Shown: positions 28,856 to 37,951, counted from the first letter of the stretch. The stretch: DNA of 64,000 bases from Thalassotalea marina (GCF_014656435.1 NZ_BNCK01000001.1:62001-126000), one strand, 5' to 3'. Notes: generated by a model not told the origin, from the letters alone. Made by a program: numbers and translations.

Positions 28856-30664
28856 ATGCGCAAAACTACTCAAATTACTTCATGTTTAACCTTTGCATCT
28901 GCGGCTTTGTTTTCTTTAAATGCTTTTGCAGACGTTAAAGTCGATATCGATCTTAGTCAAGCTGAACATCATTATGCCAATGTCACTATGGCATTGCCTA
29001 AGTCAGCAAAAAAATCTATTGACCTTAAATTGCCAACTTGGCGTACAGGACGATATGAAATATTAAACCTTGCCAATGGCATACGTGAATTTTCTGTCGG
29101 TGATGACTCTGTAACATGGCAAAAAATTGATAAAGATACTTGGCGTTTAACTGGAAATTTCAAGAAAGGTGTTGAAGTAAGTTATCAAGTATATGCTAAC
29201 CAGTTGGGTTATCGTACACGTCATGTTGACGACAGCCATGCATTTTTGGATGCATCAGGTGTGGTTATGTACACCGAAGAAACACGTGATGATAAACATA
29301 TTATTCAATTAAATACCCCTAAAACATGGCGCAGCGTGTCAGGTTTAGATGCCGGTAAAAATGCACATCAATTTATTGCTGCAGATTACGACATTCTGAT
29401 CGACTCGCCGATTGAAACTGGGATCAACGAATTTCATGAATTTACAGTTGATGGCCGTGAATATGAATTAGTCATTTGGGGTAAAGGTAATTACGACAGT
29501 AAAAAAATGGTCGATGATCTTAAAGTGCTTGTTGCACAAGGCAACACCATTTGGTCAGACTACCCATTTGAACGCTACGTTTTTATGGTACACGCTACCA
29601 GCGGTGCAGGTGGAGCAACGGAACATTTAAACTCAACTATCATCCAACGCTCACGTTATAGTTTTGCTGAAAGAGATCATTATTTAGGCTTTTTAAGCAC
29701 TGCAGCACATGAATTTGTTCATACCTGGAACGTTAAACAGTATCGCCCTGAAGGTTTAGTTCCTTACGATTATCAAAATGAAAATTACTCTAACTTACTT
29801 TGGCTGTCAGAGGGTTCAACCAGTTACTTAGAAAATCAATTATTGATGCGTGGTAACTTAGTTACTGAAAAAGAACTGTTTAAGGATCTGTCTAAACGTA
29901 TTAATGGCTATTTGCGTAAACCTGGCCGTGATGCTCAGTCAGTTGCTGAAGCAAGTTTTGATAAGTGGATCAGTGAAGGTGGCGACTACTCGAGAAACCA
30001 CAGCGTAAACATTTATTCTGAAGGCTTTTTGGCCTCGTGGTTACTTGATTTTCACATTCTAGAAAATACCAACTTAAAGAAAAGCTATCGTGATGTACAC
30101 AATGTGCTTTATAACGAGTACCGTATTCCAAAAACTTTCAATGATAAAGACATGTTAGATGTTTTGAAGAAGGTCACTGGCGATGATTATCAAGCATGGT
30201 GGGCTAAAAATATCGACGGTCACGCAAAACCTGACTTTGATAAATTGCTTGCTAAAGCTGGCTTAGAAATTAGCTATGGCAAAAAAGACGAAAAGAAAAC
30301 TTGGACAGGTATCAGCGCTAGATCACATGATAACGGTTTAAAAATTAGTTCAGTTGAGAAAAACAGCCCTGCGTGGCAAGCCGGTTTTACTACTGACGAC
30401 ATAATCGTTGCGGTTGACGGTTTACGTATGGCTGACAAAAGTTTAGATACTCGCCTTAAAAACTTTAAACCAGAAGATAGCGTTGAATTTACCTTCTTCA
30501 GACGTGATCAGTTAATGACCAAGACGATAAAACTAGGTGCATTACCTAAAGGAAAACTAACAGTAAAAGCGATGAAAGAAGCAAGCGATGAGCAAAAAGC
30601 CTTCTTTAAAGCTTGGACGGGTTTAGATTTTCCAAGTAAAACCAAGGAAAAAGAAAAGTCGTAA
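28856..30664 (+). CDS. M61-family glycyl aminopeptidase-like protease with PDZ domain
   Basis: 602-aa secreted or periplasmic zinc peptidase. Signal peptide ends near NAFA (residue 25); an N-terminal beta domain follows; the zinc motif HEFVH is at 285-289 in AAHEFVHTWNVKQYRPEG; the downstream Glu in LWLSEGSTSYLE is the third ligand. A PDZ domain occupies about residues 465-560 (SPAWQAGFTTDDIIVAVDG). Stand-alone gene ended by a strong terminator. Family members release N-terminal Gly/Ala; the true substrate is unknown. Confidence 0.92.
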   Translation: MRKTTQITSCLTFASAALFSLNAFADVKVDIDLSQAEHHYANVTMALPKSAKKSIDLKLPTWRTGRYEILNLANGIREFSVGDDSVTWQKIDKDTWRLTGNFKKGVEVSYQVYANQLGYRTRHVDDSHAFLDASGVVMYTEETRDDKHIIQLNTPKTWRSVSGLDAGKNAHQFIAADYDILIDSPIETGINEFHEFTVDGREYELVIWGKGNYDSKKMVDDLKVLVAQGNTIWSDYPFERYVFMVHATSGAGGATEHLNSTIIQRSRYSFAERDHYLGFLSTAAHEFVHTWNVKQYRPEGLVPYDYQNENYSNLLWLSEGSTSYLENQLLMRGNLVTEKELFKDLSKRINGYLRKPGRDAQSVAEASFDKWISEGGDYSRNHSVNIYSEGFLASWLLDFHILENTNLKKSYRDVHNVLYNEYRIPKTFNDKDMLDVLKKVTGDDYQAWWAKNIDGHAKPDFDKLLAKAGLEISYGKKDEKKTWTGISARSHDNGLKISSVEKNSPAWQAGFTTDDIIVAVDGLRMADKSLDTRLKNFKPEDSVEFTFFRRDQLMTKTIKLGALPKGKLTVKAMKEASDEQKAFFKAWTGLDFPSKTKEKEKS

Positions 30665-30690
30665 TGCCTTTTTAATTCAGTTAAAAATCA

Positions 30691-30717
30691 AAGGCTTGCT
30701 TCGGCAAGCCTTTTTTC
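30691..30717. terminator. Rho-independent terminator after the M61 peptidase
   Basis: AAGGCTTGC-ttcg-GCAAGCCTT with a T run on the plus strand, a very stable UUCG loop. It lies between two convergent genes and may also act weakly on the leftward exporter operon. Confidence 0.92.
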
Positions 30718-30731
30718 TACTCAAAGTATTA

Positions 30732-31304
30732 CTAATTTTCACTTATTCTGCGGTATACCTGCCAATTTTTTCTTTCTAATACTTGATGAATGTGCTCAAC
30801 AAGTTGCGGTACCTTGATATAGGTCTTTTGTTTTTTACGAAGTTTTTTCAATAAAGTTTCGGTAATAACAGCCGCTTCGTGTGTCGGTAGTGACATGAAG
30901 ACAATGTATTCACTGTTTATGTTCGCATCTGGTAGGTACTGCTGTAACTCTTTAAACGGTAACGAATCAAAGTAATGATGATTTACAGGGTGATTTTTAA
31001 TAACTTTTGGTGGATCTGTGAGTTGTTTTTTATCAGCAGTTTTTAGCTCTAAAAGCTCAAATTTTTTAATGTCGCTGACAAATTTTTGTTCGGCGGTAGA
31101 ATAAATTAGTACATACGGATCCGGTGCGCCACCCATACCTGCAAACGGTGAATTGTTGGGCAATTTGTATGTATCAATCATCATGGTATTGTACATTTTT
31201 TTAAAAGTATCATCATCAAGCTCCTTAATAGTTGCACTGTTTGCTACCGATGAAAGCAAGCCAAAAATGATAAAAGATAAACAAATTCTAATTTTTGTAT
31301 TCAC
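30732..31304 (-). CDS. Secreted hypothetical protein at the end of the exporter operon
   Basis: 190-aa protein with a clear signal peptide (residues 1-23, cleavage after SVANSA) and no other TM segment, so periplasmic or secreted. The start is GTG at 31304, supported by AAGGAAGG upstream. The mature part is Lys-rich with few Cys and a GMGGAPDPYVLIYS stretch. I recognise no family. It starts 28 bases after the ABC permease stop, so it is probably co-transcribed with the exporter and may be an accessory or cargo. Confidence 0.75.
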   Translation of the reverse strand: MNTKIRICLSFIIFGLLSSVANSATIKELDDDTFKKMYNTMMIDTYKLPNNSPFAGMGGAPDPYVLIYSTAEQKFVSDIKKFELLELKTADKKQLTDPPKVIKNHPVNHHYFDSLPFKELQQYLPDANINSEYIVFMSLPTHEAAVITETLLKKLRKKQKTYIKVPQLVEHIHQVLERKNWQVYRRISEN

Positions 31305-31332
31305 GATTAAACCTTCCTTTGAATGTTCTCAC

Positions 31333-33663
31333 TTAAACTGCAGCCGTGAGTAGCTGTTGGATATTTTTTTTGGTACTAGTTTTCAGGGTTAGAGTTGAAG
31401 CAAAAACGACACTGAATAACACTAAAACTATACTGGTTAATATAGATGGAATCTGCCAAATATCTAAACCAATCAATTCTTTAAATGAAGAGGTGCACAG
31501 CCAAGATGCACTAATAAAAATGACAATACTTATTAAACAAAGTGACAACTTGTGCAAAAGTTTATGAATAATAAGTTGTGATTTGTGCTGCCCTAGAGCA
31601 AGTTGTAAACCTAAGGTCCGTTGTTCAGCCATTAACATCGCTTTTAATTGGTAAAGTACACCAATTGTTAACATGACAAAAATAAACAAGGCAATCTGTA
31701 AGGTAATTAGTAACAGCCCTCTGCGGCTTTTATTTAATTCGATAAGTTGTTGTTCAACATCACCTAATTGTTCTAATTTCCCCCATTCGTTTGTCAAATC
31801 GAGTTGCGCTAAAAGGTTGTTATCAGGCCAACTTGAAGCGGTGTAAATATAGATCTCAGCGTGTAATGCGCCCAACTGCTGCATTGAGGTATAAAGCATA
31901 GGTACTTCTGACAAGTTTACGCCAGCGTGTGGCAAGTTTTCCACAATGCCGGCAATTGTAAATATTTGTTCAGGATCGTTTTCTACAGTGAATTGTTTAT
32001 TGATAAGTTGGCTTAGGTCAGTATTACTTGTTAGATTTTTCGCTAACGCTTGATTAATAATCACTGATCCGGGTGAAAGCACACCTGAGTGTATAAATTT
32101 AGCATTTAGAAGCGAAAAAAAGTTATTAGCAACCGACATTTTGTCAGTAAAAATTGTGTCGCTTTCCGTGTCGCCTAGTAATTGTATTTTCAATTCTGGA
32201 AAGTGCTTCTTTATCAGTGGACTGTCACTAACAGTTAGCTGCTTGTTTTGTCCCAATAGCCAGGCTGAAGGTATTGAAAATGCTCTGTTGTCTGTACGTG
32301 TAATTTTATGGCCTTGCACTGTCATATCAACAGTGTCTGTTCTTTGGTTAAGCCATTCTTGATAGGCGCTCGCCAATGCAAAGTTGATGGCGAATAAAGT
32401 TAGAAGTATTTGAGTGCCAAATTGCAAATAATTAAGTTGTTGTTGCCTTTTACTTAACCCCGCTTTGGTGCGGCTGAAATGAGAGTTAACTAATAAGTTA
32501 AGCATTGGTAACAGACTTATAAAAGTAATGGCAAGTAAACAGGAAATCAGTACCGCCGCCCACAAGGACCAGGAAAAGGGGATGTTTTCACCAAAATATT
32601 TTTGATAAATGTCGCTATTAAGTAGAAAATTTTGTATTGAAAGGGCGCTTAAAAGGCCAACGATAAATACCAAACTTAGCATTGGAATATTCTCTCGAAA
32701 TAAATGCAACAACTGAACTTGGTTAGGAGCACCCAAAGCAAACTTTAATGATAATTCTTGTTTGCGTGTTAATGCCATTGCTGCCATCACGGAAAAGTAA
32801 TTACTGAAAAGGACAAAAGCAAAAGCAATTAAAATAATACTTAGAATGATAAGTTGTCTTGTTAATTCTTGACGCTGTTGAGGGAACAACTCAACACCGC
32901 CCACTAAACTAATATTGGTGTCCAAATTAAGGTTAACTTGGATATTACCTAGTTCATCAACCTGACTTTGCATGGTGGCTGTGGCTACATCGGGGTTAAA
33001 TTGCTCATCAACAGCGATTAAGCCAAAATAAAAGGGCAACGAGTTCAACATCACTTGAGTTTCAGTGGCATTCGCGCCAGTGAAAAAAGGGTTTAGTGTA
33101 CTGAAAAACTCTAAAGGTAAATAAAGGTCGATAAATTTATTAGACAAACTATCAAATTCTTTAGGAAACCAATGAGTGATTGGTGATTGTGATTTACCTA
33201 AAGTAATAGTTGTGTTGGCAGAAGTTAAATTTAATCTATCGCGCAAGTAGTTTGTGCCAAAAATACCACCTTGATCAACAAAGGCAAATTGCTCATCAAC
33301 ACCAAGTAAATCAAAAAAAGCACTGTCATAAAAAAGCACACTGACTTTGTGTTCACTACCGTTTATTTTAATCTGCTGTGACATCAAAGCGTATTTGCTA
33401 TAGCCAGTGACTCTAGGTGTTGACTGAGCAGTATCTAAATGAATACCTTTTGCCGTCATCAACTGTTGTTGCAGGCTATAGCCTACCGTATAGAGTGTTG
33501 AGGTATTGTTTGCCCACTTCGGCCTATCGTCACTTAAACTCCAAGCAAGTTGAACAACAATGACGGCTAAAGCGCTAAAAATGCCCCAAGCAATGACCAG
33601 AAATAGCCAACGAAGTCGCTGATGTTGCCAGCAGCGCCAGCCAAATTGAATATCTTGCCACAT
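31333..33663 (-). CDS. FtsX-type ABC exporter permease
   Basis: 776-aa permease with an N-terminal TM helix (residues 18-42), a large periplasmic domain, a central group of TM helices (about 270-440), a second periplasmic domain and C-terminal TM helices. This two-FtsX-domain plan is that of MacB-like/ADOP permeases, including those that export ribosomal peptides (DarB in darobactin clusters). It works with the ATPase and adaptor encoded just upstream, which start 2 bases away. Substrate unknown; the adjacent 38-aa ORF is a candidate. Confidence 0.85.
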   Translation of the reverse strand: MWQDIQFGWRCWQHQRLRWLFLVIAWGIFSALAVIVVQLAWSLSDDRPKWANNTSTLYTVGYSLQQQLMTAKGIHLDTAQSTPRVTGYSKYALMSQQIKINGSEHKVSVLFYDSAFFDLLGVDEQFAFVDQGGIFGTNYLRDRLNLTSANTTITLGKSQSPITHWFPKEFDSLSNKFIDLYLPLEFFSTLNPFFTGANATETQVMLNSLPFYFGLIAVDEQFNPDVATATMQSQVDELGNIQVNLNLDTNISLVGGVELFPQQRQELTRQLIILSIILIAFAFVLFSNYFSVMAAMALTRKQELSLKFALGAPNQVQLLHLFRENIPMLSLVFIVGLLSALSIQNFLLNSDIYQKYFGENIPFSWSLWAAVLISCLLAITFISLLPMLNLLVNSHFSRTKAGLSKRQQQLNYLQFGTQILLTLFAINFALASAYQEWLNQRTDTVDMTVQGHKITRTDNRAFSIPSAWLLGQNKQLTVSDSPLIKKHFPELKIQLLGDTESDTIFTDKMSVANNFFSLLNAKFIHSGVLSPGSVIINQALAKNLTSNTDLSQLINKQFTVENDPEQIFTIAGIVENLPHAGVNLSEVPMLYTSMQQLGALHAEIYIYTASSWPDNNLLAQLDLTNEWGKLEQLGDVEQQLIELNKSRRGLLLITLQIALFIFVMLTIGVLYQLKAMLMAEQRTLGLQLALGQHKSQLIIHKLLHKLSLCLISIVIFISASWLCTSSFKELIGLDIWQIPSILTSIVLVLFSVVFASTLTLKTSTKKNIQQLLTAAV

Positions 33664-33665
33664 TG

Positions 33666-34346
33666 TTAGATCACCGTGCCGTCTTTAATTTCTATTACTC
33701 GTCGACAACGCTGAGCTAGATTCATATCATGAGTGACCATGAGTAAGGTGGTGCCATTTTGGTTTAATTTTAATAATAAATTAATGATTTGATCGGAGTT
33801 TTCAGAGTCCAAATTACCCGTTGGTTCATCACATAGCAGAACATCTGGGTTGCTAATTAAGGCCCTTGCAATGGCAACTCGCTGTTGTTGACCTCCTGAT
33901 AATTGATCGGGATAACTCTGAGCCTTATCCTCTAACCCCACTAATTTGAGTTGTGTTAGAGCCATATTTTGATAGTCTGACTTACTAATGTTTTTATTGT
34001 AACGTAAAGGCATTTCTACATTTTTTTGTACTGTCAGTGATGAAACTAGATTAAAATTTTGAAAGACCCAACCTATGTTTTGGTTTCGTAATATGCTGGT
34101 TTGATAATGTGAAAGTGTCGTAACTTCTGTATCACATAAGTGATATGCGCCAGAGCTTGCATCATCTAACAAGCCAATAATAGAAAGTAACGTTGATTTA
34201 CCACTACCTGATTTACCAACAATGGCTACACTTTCACCACGGTTAACCGCTAAGTCTATATCCCTCAATACGGATAGCTGGCCTGCTTTGCTGTTGAACG
34301 TTTTAGATAACGAAGTTAGTTGAATTAACGGTATTGGCTCACTCAT
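33666..34346 (-). CDS. MacB/LolD-type ABC transporter ATPase
   Basis: 226-aa ATPase. Walker A is GKSGSGKST, the signature LSGGQQQ, and Walker B VLLCDEPTGNLDSE, the form found in the LolD/MacB exporter group. It overlaps the end of the adaptor gene by eight bases and is followed two bases later by the permease, so all three are made together. It powers the tripartite export complex. Confidence 0.93.
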   Translation of the reverse strand: MSEPIPLIQLTSLSKTFNSKAGQLSVLRDIDLAVNRGESVAIVGKSGSGKSTLLSIIGLLDDASSGAYHLCDTEVTTLSHYQTSILRNQNIGWVFQNFNLVSSLTVQKNVEMPLRYNKNISKSDYQNMALTQLKLVGLEDKAQSYPDQLSGGQQQRVAIARALISNPDVLLCDEPTGNLDSENSDQIINLLLKLNQNGTTLLMVTHDMNLAQRCRRVIEIKDGTVI

Positions 34347-35562
34347 TTCTGGATTCCTGCCATTTATCTGGGTCTATTAATAAAATTTGATCATTAACTG
34401 ATAGCCCTTGCAGTATTTCGATTTGGCTGTCACCTACCCAACCAACGTTGATCTGCTGCAGTACCGGTTGTTTGTTGCCTTGCTGTACAACTACGTTATG
34501 TGCCCCGGGGGAACTAATATGTTCAGGTCTATCTATTAACAAAGTCGGTTGCGCAGATGTTATGTGAATATTGGCAGTTACAGCCATATTAGACATGGCG
34601 CTACTTGGTAGTGTTTTATCAAAACTTACTGCTATTTCAATAGTAGCATTGTCTACATTGGGTGAAATTCTTGAAATTTTTCCTTCGATATTTTGACCTT
34701 TTAACGTGATATCCACTTTTTGTTGCAACGCGAGTAAAGAGGCTTGTGTTGCTTGTACACGCAATAACGCATATAAGCTTGAAGGTTCTGCAATTTGTCC
34801 CAGTACTTGACCTTCTGAAATGTGCATACCTTCTTCTAATTCAGCATCTAGTTTGACAATCACGCCATCTATTCCAGCACTGATATCAAGGTTTTCTAGA
34901 TCTTTTTTCAGCAGCTCCACCTGCTTTTCGGCACGTTGCAGCGATAATAACTGTGCCTTACGTTCTGTTTTTTGTGTGACCTCTAATGTAGCTAAAGCGG
35001 TTCGTTGTTGTTCAAGTATCAGTTTAGCTTTTTGATGAGCGAGATCAGCTTGTTGTAGATCCAACGCAGATACCACACTGAGCTCTTTTAACCTTTTTTG
35101 TGCATCGAGTTTACTTTTTGCAATAGTTAAATCGTATTGGGCTAGAGTGATTTGTGCTTGATGATTTTTAAACGCCTTTTGCTGAATAGCTGCTAGTTTT
35201 TCTAATTCTGCTTGTTCAGTTTGTAAATCAAGCAACACTTGGTCTGCTTCTCGTGAAAGTTTAGGGTTGGCTAGCGATAATATGGTTACGCCAGCTGTTA
35301 TTCTATCCCCTGGACGTTTGTTTATATGTTCAACAATTCCGCTCACCTGCGCCAAAATAGTGTGTCGAGTTTTTGGTTGTAAACTGCCAAATGCCGCGAC
35401 GGTTGTTACAATAGGCGCATGTATAGGTGATGTATAGGCGAAATTTGTACTGCCTTTAGCACTAGGCCAAAGTAGCGCAGCGACTAATAAACCAAGGCAA
35501 AATATACTAGGTATTATCAGCAGCTTTTTAGTTGAGGACGGTTTATCGTTTGGAATTTGCAT
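34339..35562 (-). CDS. HlyD/MacA-type periplasmic adaptor of the ABC exporter
   Basis: 407-aa membrane-fusion protein: an N-terminal TM helix (residues 14-32), lipoyl halves on both sides of a long alpha hairpin (about 115-220, rich in Gln, Lys, Leu and Glu, coiled coil), then beta-barrel domains. The start ATG shares its A with the TAA stop of the 38-aa ORF upstream, so its translation is coupled to that ORF. It connects the ABC permease to an outer-membrane channel not encoded nearby. Confidence 0.9.
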   Translation of the reverse strand: MQIPNDKPSSTKKLLIIPSIFCLGLLVAALLWPSAKGSTNFAYTSPIHAPIVTTVAAFGSLQPKTRHTILAQVSGIVEHINKRPGDRITAGVTILSLANPKLSREADQVLLDLQTEQAELEKLAAIQQKAFKNHQAQITLAQYDLTIAKSKLDAQKRLKELSVVSALDLQQADLAHQKAKLILEQQRTALATLEVTQKTERKAQLLSLQRAEKQVELLKKDLENLDISAGIDGVIVKLDAELEEGMHISEGQVLGQIAEPSSLYALLRVQATQASLLALQQKVDITLKGQNIEGKISRISPNVDNATIEIAVSFDKTLPSSAMSNMAVTANIHITSAQPTLLIDRPEHISSPGAHNVVVQQGNKQPVLQQINVGWVGDSQIEILQGLSVNDQILLIDPDKWQESRNE

Positions 35563-35678
35563 TATTTAACCCCAAACTGATTCATCTGAGTACTCAGTGT
35601 TTTGAATTTGGTGTTAATGTGTTTGCTAAACAGTAAATTATTTTTGACGTCAATGTCCGTGAGCGATGTAATTTCCAT
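35562..35678 (-). CDS. 38-aa ORF leading the exporter operon (candidate precursor or leader peptide)
   Basis: Short ORF not usually annotated. ATG at 35678 is preceded by AAGGATAG with good spacing, and TAA overlaps the adaptor ATG (TAATG). The peptide begins MEITSLTDIDVKNN and ends QMNQFGVK; it has no TM segment, no Cys and no double-Gly leader motif. It is hydrophilic with a mixed acidic/basic pattern. Position first in a DarBCD-like exporter operon suggests an exported ribosomal peptide. A translational-coupling leader is the alternative. No modifying enzyme is visible nearby. Confidence 0.6.
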   Translation of the reverse strand: MEITSLTDIDVKNNLLFSKHINTKFKTLSTQMNQFGVK

Positions 35679-35700
35679 TTACTATCCTTAAATGTTACTA

Positions 35701-35730
35701 AGTTATTTTTATTAAAAAATAAAAATAACT
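35701..35730. repeat. Perfect 11-bp inverted repeat in the exporter leader
   Basis: AGTTATTTTTA (35701-35711) and TAAAAATAACT (35720-35730) flank an eight-base A-rich loop, just upstream of the 38-aa ORF and downstream of the predicted promoter, so it would be in the 5' UTR. Possible mRNA structure or operator. Confidence 0.5.
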
Positions 35731-35744
35731 ACGAAGCATTTAAT

Positions 35745-35772
35745 AAATTACATTATTTACCGTTCATGTCAA
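35745..35772 (-). promoter_or_regulatory. Predicted sigma-70-like promoter of the exporter operon
   Basis: Minus-strand TTGACA at 35772-35767 and TAATTT at 35750-35745 with a 16-base spacer, about 67 bases upstream of the 38-aa ORF. The -35 hexamer is consensus; the -10 is weak. Confidence 0.45.
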
Positions 35773-35909
35773 ACACTGCACACTAAATCAACTTAGCCGA
35801 GTGCACTACAGCTAAAGCTTTGTCAGTTTACCTATTTAGGTGTATGAGCAAATGAGTTGCGAGAACATTGATTAAATTTCCCGCAACGTTAAAACGTTAA
35901 GATTAGTAA

Positions 35910-36278
35910 TTAAAGTTTTTCTTTACTGGTGCCACTAATATGTTGTTCCAGTAAGGCTAAACGTATTTGAATATCGTGTAAGGCATTACTGCGCTGGCGC
36001 ATCAATAACACAATACTGGTCAGGCAGGCGATGATAATGGAGATTGCCAGTACCACGACATAGATATTTTTTTTCGCATTGTAAATGTCGACCATTTGAA
36101 CTAAACCAACCTCATACCGTCGCGTAAGAATTTGAAGTTCAAGGTAAAACAAATAACCAATGTAAGCCAATGCGCCCAAGGCGATAAGCCACATGGTGAC
36201 ACCAACCAAGGTTAACCATTTATATTTTTTCTGATCTTGTTCTACCTTTTGCCACAAGTTTGGTGTGTTGTTGTCCAT
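35910..36278 (-). CDS. Two-TM protein paired with the ECF sigma factor (possible anti-sigma)
   Basis: 122-aa protein with a short N-terminal cytoplasmic part (about 18 residues), TM helices near residues 20-45 and 71-93, and a cytoplasmic C-terminal helix. It starts two bases after the sigma-factor stop, so the two are co-translated. Position suggests it is a membrane regulator, possibly an anti-sigma factor, but the cytoplasmic part is short and no zinc-binding or RskA motif is seen. Family not recognised. Confidence 0.65.
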   Translation of the reverse strand: MDNNTPNLWQKVEQDQKKYKWLTLVGVTMWLIALGALAYIGYLFYLELQILTRRYEVGLVQMVDIYNAKKNIYVVVLAISIIIACLTSIVLLMRQRSNALHDIQIRLALLEQHISGTSKEKL

Positions 36279-36280
36279 TG

Positions 36281-36850
36281 CTATTCTCCTTTAACCTTGT
36301 TGATCAGTTGCAGTTTTTGTCGGGCATTAAACAGCCGGGATTTCACTGTACCTTCAGAGCAACTTAAAATGTGTGCTATTTCGATACAGCTAAAGTCTTG
36401 CCAGTAGTGCAATAGCAATACTTCTTTTTGTGTAAAAGGCAGAGATTTTATCGCGGCGTGTAAATGCTGGTAATCGGTTGGCAGCTCAAACGTCGTCACT
36501 AATGTTGCTTGCTGCTCACTGTTTTGCTCGTCAACTTGTTCATCGACTTGTTCAAGCACTGAGTATTTACGTTCTCTTCTAAGTAAGTCGATAGCTTCAC
36601 GGTGAGCAATTTGCATGAGCCAACGTTTAAAACCAAACGGGCTCACTAATTTAGTCAGTTGTTGATAGACCTTAAGCCAAACCCGCTGATTAACATCTTG
36701 AGCATCTGCTTCATTGATTAATGACACTAGATATTTAAATGTTGCTTGATGAAAAAGTTCATATAGCTCTTTAAACGCTGATTTAGAGCCCGACTGGGCT
36801 CTCAAAACAATTAATTGAACTTTCAAATTATTAGCAGCGTAAATATCCAT
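36281..36850 (-). CDS. ECF-type RNA polymerase sigma factor
   Basis: 189-aa extracytoplasmic-function sigma factor. Region 2 includes INEADAQDVNQRVWLKVYQQ and FGFKRWLMQIAHREAIDLLR; region 4 is LPFTQKEVLLLHYWQDFSCI followed by SCSEGTVKSRLFNARQKL. The intervening linker contains a repeated acidic-Gln stretch (EQVDEQVDEQ). First gene of a small leftward operon with the two-TM protein, directly upstream of the ABC exporter, which may be its target, though the best promoter seen there is sigma-70-like. Confidence 0.93.
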   Translation of the reverse strand: MDIYAANNLKVQLIVLRAQSGSKSAFKELYELFHQATFKYLVSLINEADAQDVNQRVWLKVYQQLTKLVSPFGFKRWLMQIAHREAIDLLRRERKYSVLEQVDEQVDEQNSEQQATLVTTFELPTDYQHLHAAIKSLPFTQKEVLLLHYWQDFSCIEIAHILSCSEGTVKSRLFNARQKLQLINKVKGE

Positions 36851-36919
36851 TTATTGCCTAAATCAAACCTTTATGACTAAAGGACGAAGCGAGTCAAAAG
36901 TCGGTTCAAACTTTTTTAT

Positions 36920-37951
36920 TTATTTTTCTGTAACAGGAAAAACGCTAAGTGGTGCTTGTGTGTTAATGGTTAGTTGTACGGTTTGATTGGTATGCAACGT
37001 CACTTTATTGCTTTGTCTAACACGTATTTGTTCGCCATCGCTTAGCTCAACTAACACTAAACTGCTTTTGCCTTCAAATCGTGACCAAATAACTTTGCCG
37101 TTGCCTTGCTCGTTTGCTTGTAAATCAATATCTTCAGGGCGCAGCAGCACTTTTACTTGATTGGTGCTGTGTTGATTTGGATGAATAGCTGCGCTGCCAA
37201 GTACGGTGTTAACGCAGTTGTTGTTGTTGTTGTTGGAGTCGAGTTGGCCATCGAGAAAGTTGGCATCACCTAAAAAGCCTGCAACAAACTCATTAGCTGG
37301 CGTGTTATAGCAGGTTTGTGGGTCGGCTAACTGCTCTAAATTGCCTGCACGCAAAACACCTACTTGATCGCCAATTGATAACGCTTCTTCTTGATCATGT
37401 GTTACCCAAATCGCCGGCACACCAGCGGCTTTTAATGCGTCACGAATTTGCCAGCGAAGCTCATCTTTTAGTGCGGCGTCTAAGCTAGATAACGGCTCGT
37501 CTAGTAACACCAAGGCAGGTTCATGGGCTAAGGTTCTAGCCAATGCAACACGTTGCTTTTGTCCGCCCGATAACTGGCTTGGTTTTACCTGGCTAAACTC
37601 GCTTAACCCCAATACGGCTAACCAATGTTCAGCCTTTTTTGTTGTTTTTAAGCGAAAGCTAACGTTATCAAGCACGCTTAAATGAGGGAATAGCGCAAAA
37701 TCTTGAAATACCATGCCCAAATTACGCTTTTCAGGTGGTACCTGATGTTTGGCGTCAGCTACCCAGTGGCTATTGGTGATTTTTCCATCGGCGATAGGTA
37801 CTAGGCCAGCAATCGCTTTTAAAATGGTTGATTTACCGCAGCCAGTAGGGCCCACTAACATTAAGATTTCATCGTGCCCAAGAGAAAAGTTCAGATTTTT
37901 AACGACGGTGTTATCACCATAATTAATGGTTAAGTGTTCAAGGTTGATCAT
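36920..37951 (-). CDS. fbpC: Ferric iron ABC transporter ATPase FbpC
   Basis: 343-aa ATPase of the ferric-iron importer. Walker A GPTGCGKST at residues 34-42, signature LSGGQKQ, Walker B VLLDEPLSSLD, and a C-terminal regulatory TOBE-like domain. A run of six Asn (DSNNNNNNCV), encoded by a perfect trinucleotide repeat at 37217-37234, lies in the linker before the C-terminal domain. The start overlaps the fbpB stop by one base. Third gene of a Fur-controlled operon. Confidence 0.93.
   Translation of the reverse strand: MINLEHLTINYGDNTVVKNLNFSLGHDEILMLVGPTGCGKSTILKAIAGLVPIADGKITNSHWVADAKHQVPPEKRNLGMVFQDFALFPHLSVLDNVSFRLKTTKKAEHWLAVLGLSEFSQVKPSQLSGGQKQRVALARTLAHEPALVLLDEPLSSLDAALKDELRWQIRDALKAAGVPAIWVTHDQEEALSIGDQVGVLRAGNLEQLADPQTCYNTPANEFVAGFLGDANFLDGQLDSNNNNNNCVNTVLGSAAIHPNQHSTNQVKVLLRPEDIDLQANEQGNGKVIWSRFEGKSSLVLVELSDGEQIRVRQSNKVTLHTNQTVQLTINTQAPLSVFPVTEK
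37217..37234. repeat. Trinucleotide repeat (GTT)6 inside fbpC
   Basis: Six perfect GTT units on the plus strand, coding for six Asn in the FbpC linker. Length changes would alter the linker without shifting the frame. Confidence 0.9.

Noticed and set aside
30732-36850. Complete darobactin-like RiPP cluster
   Set aside because: The exporter plan fits, but there is no radical SAM enzyme, and the 38-aa ORF lacks a Trp-rich core peptide.
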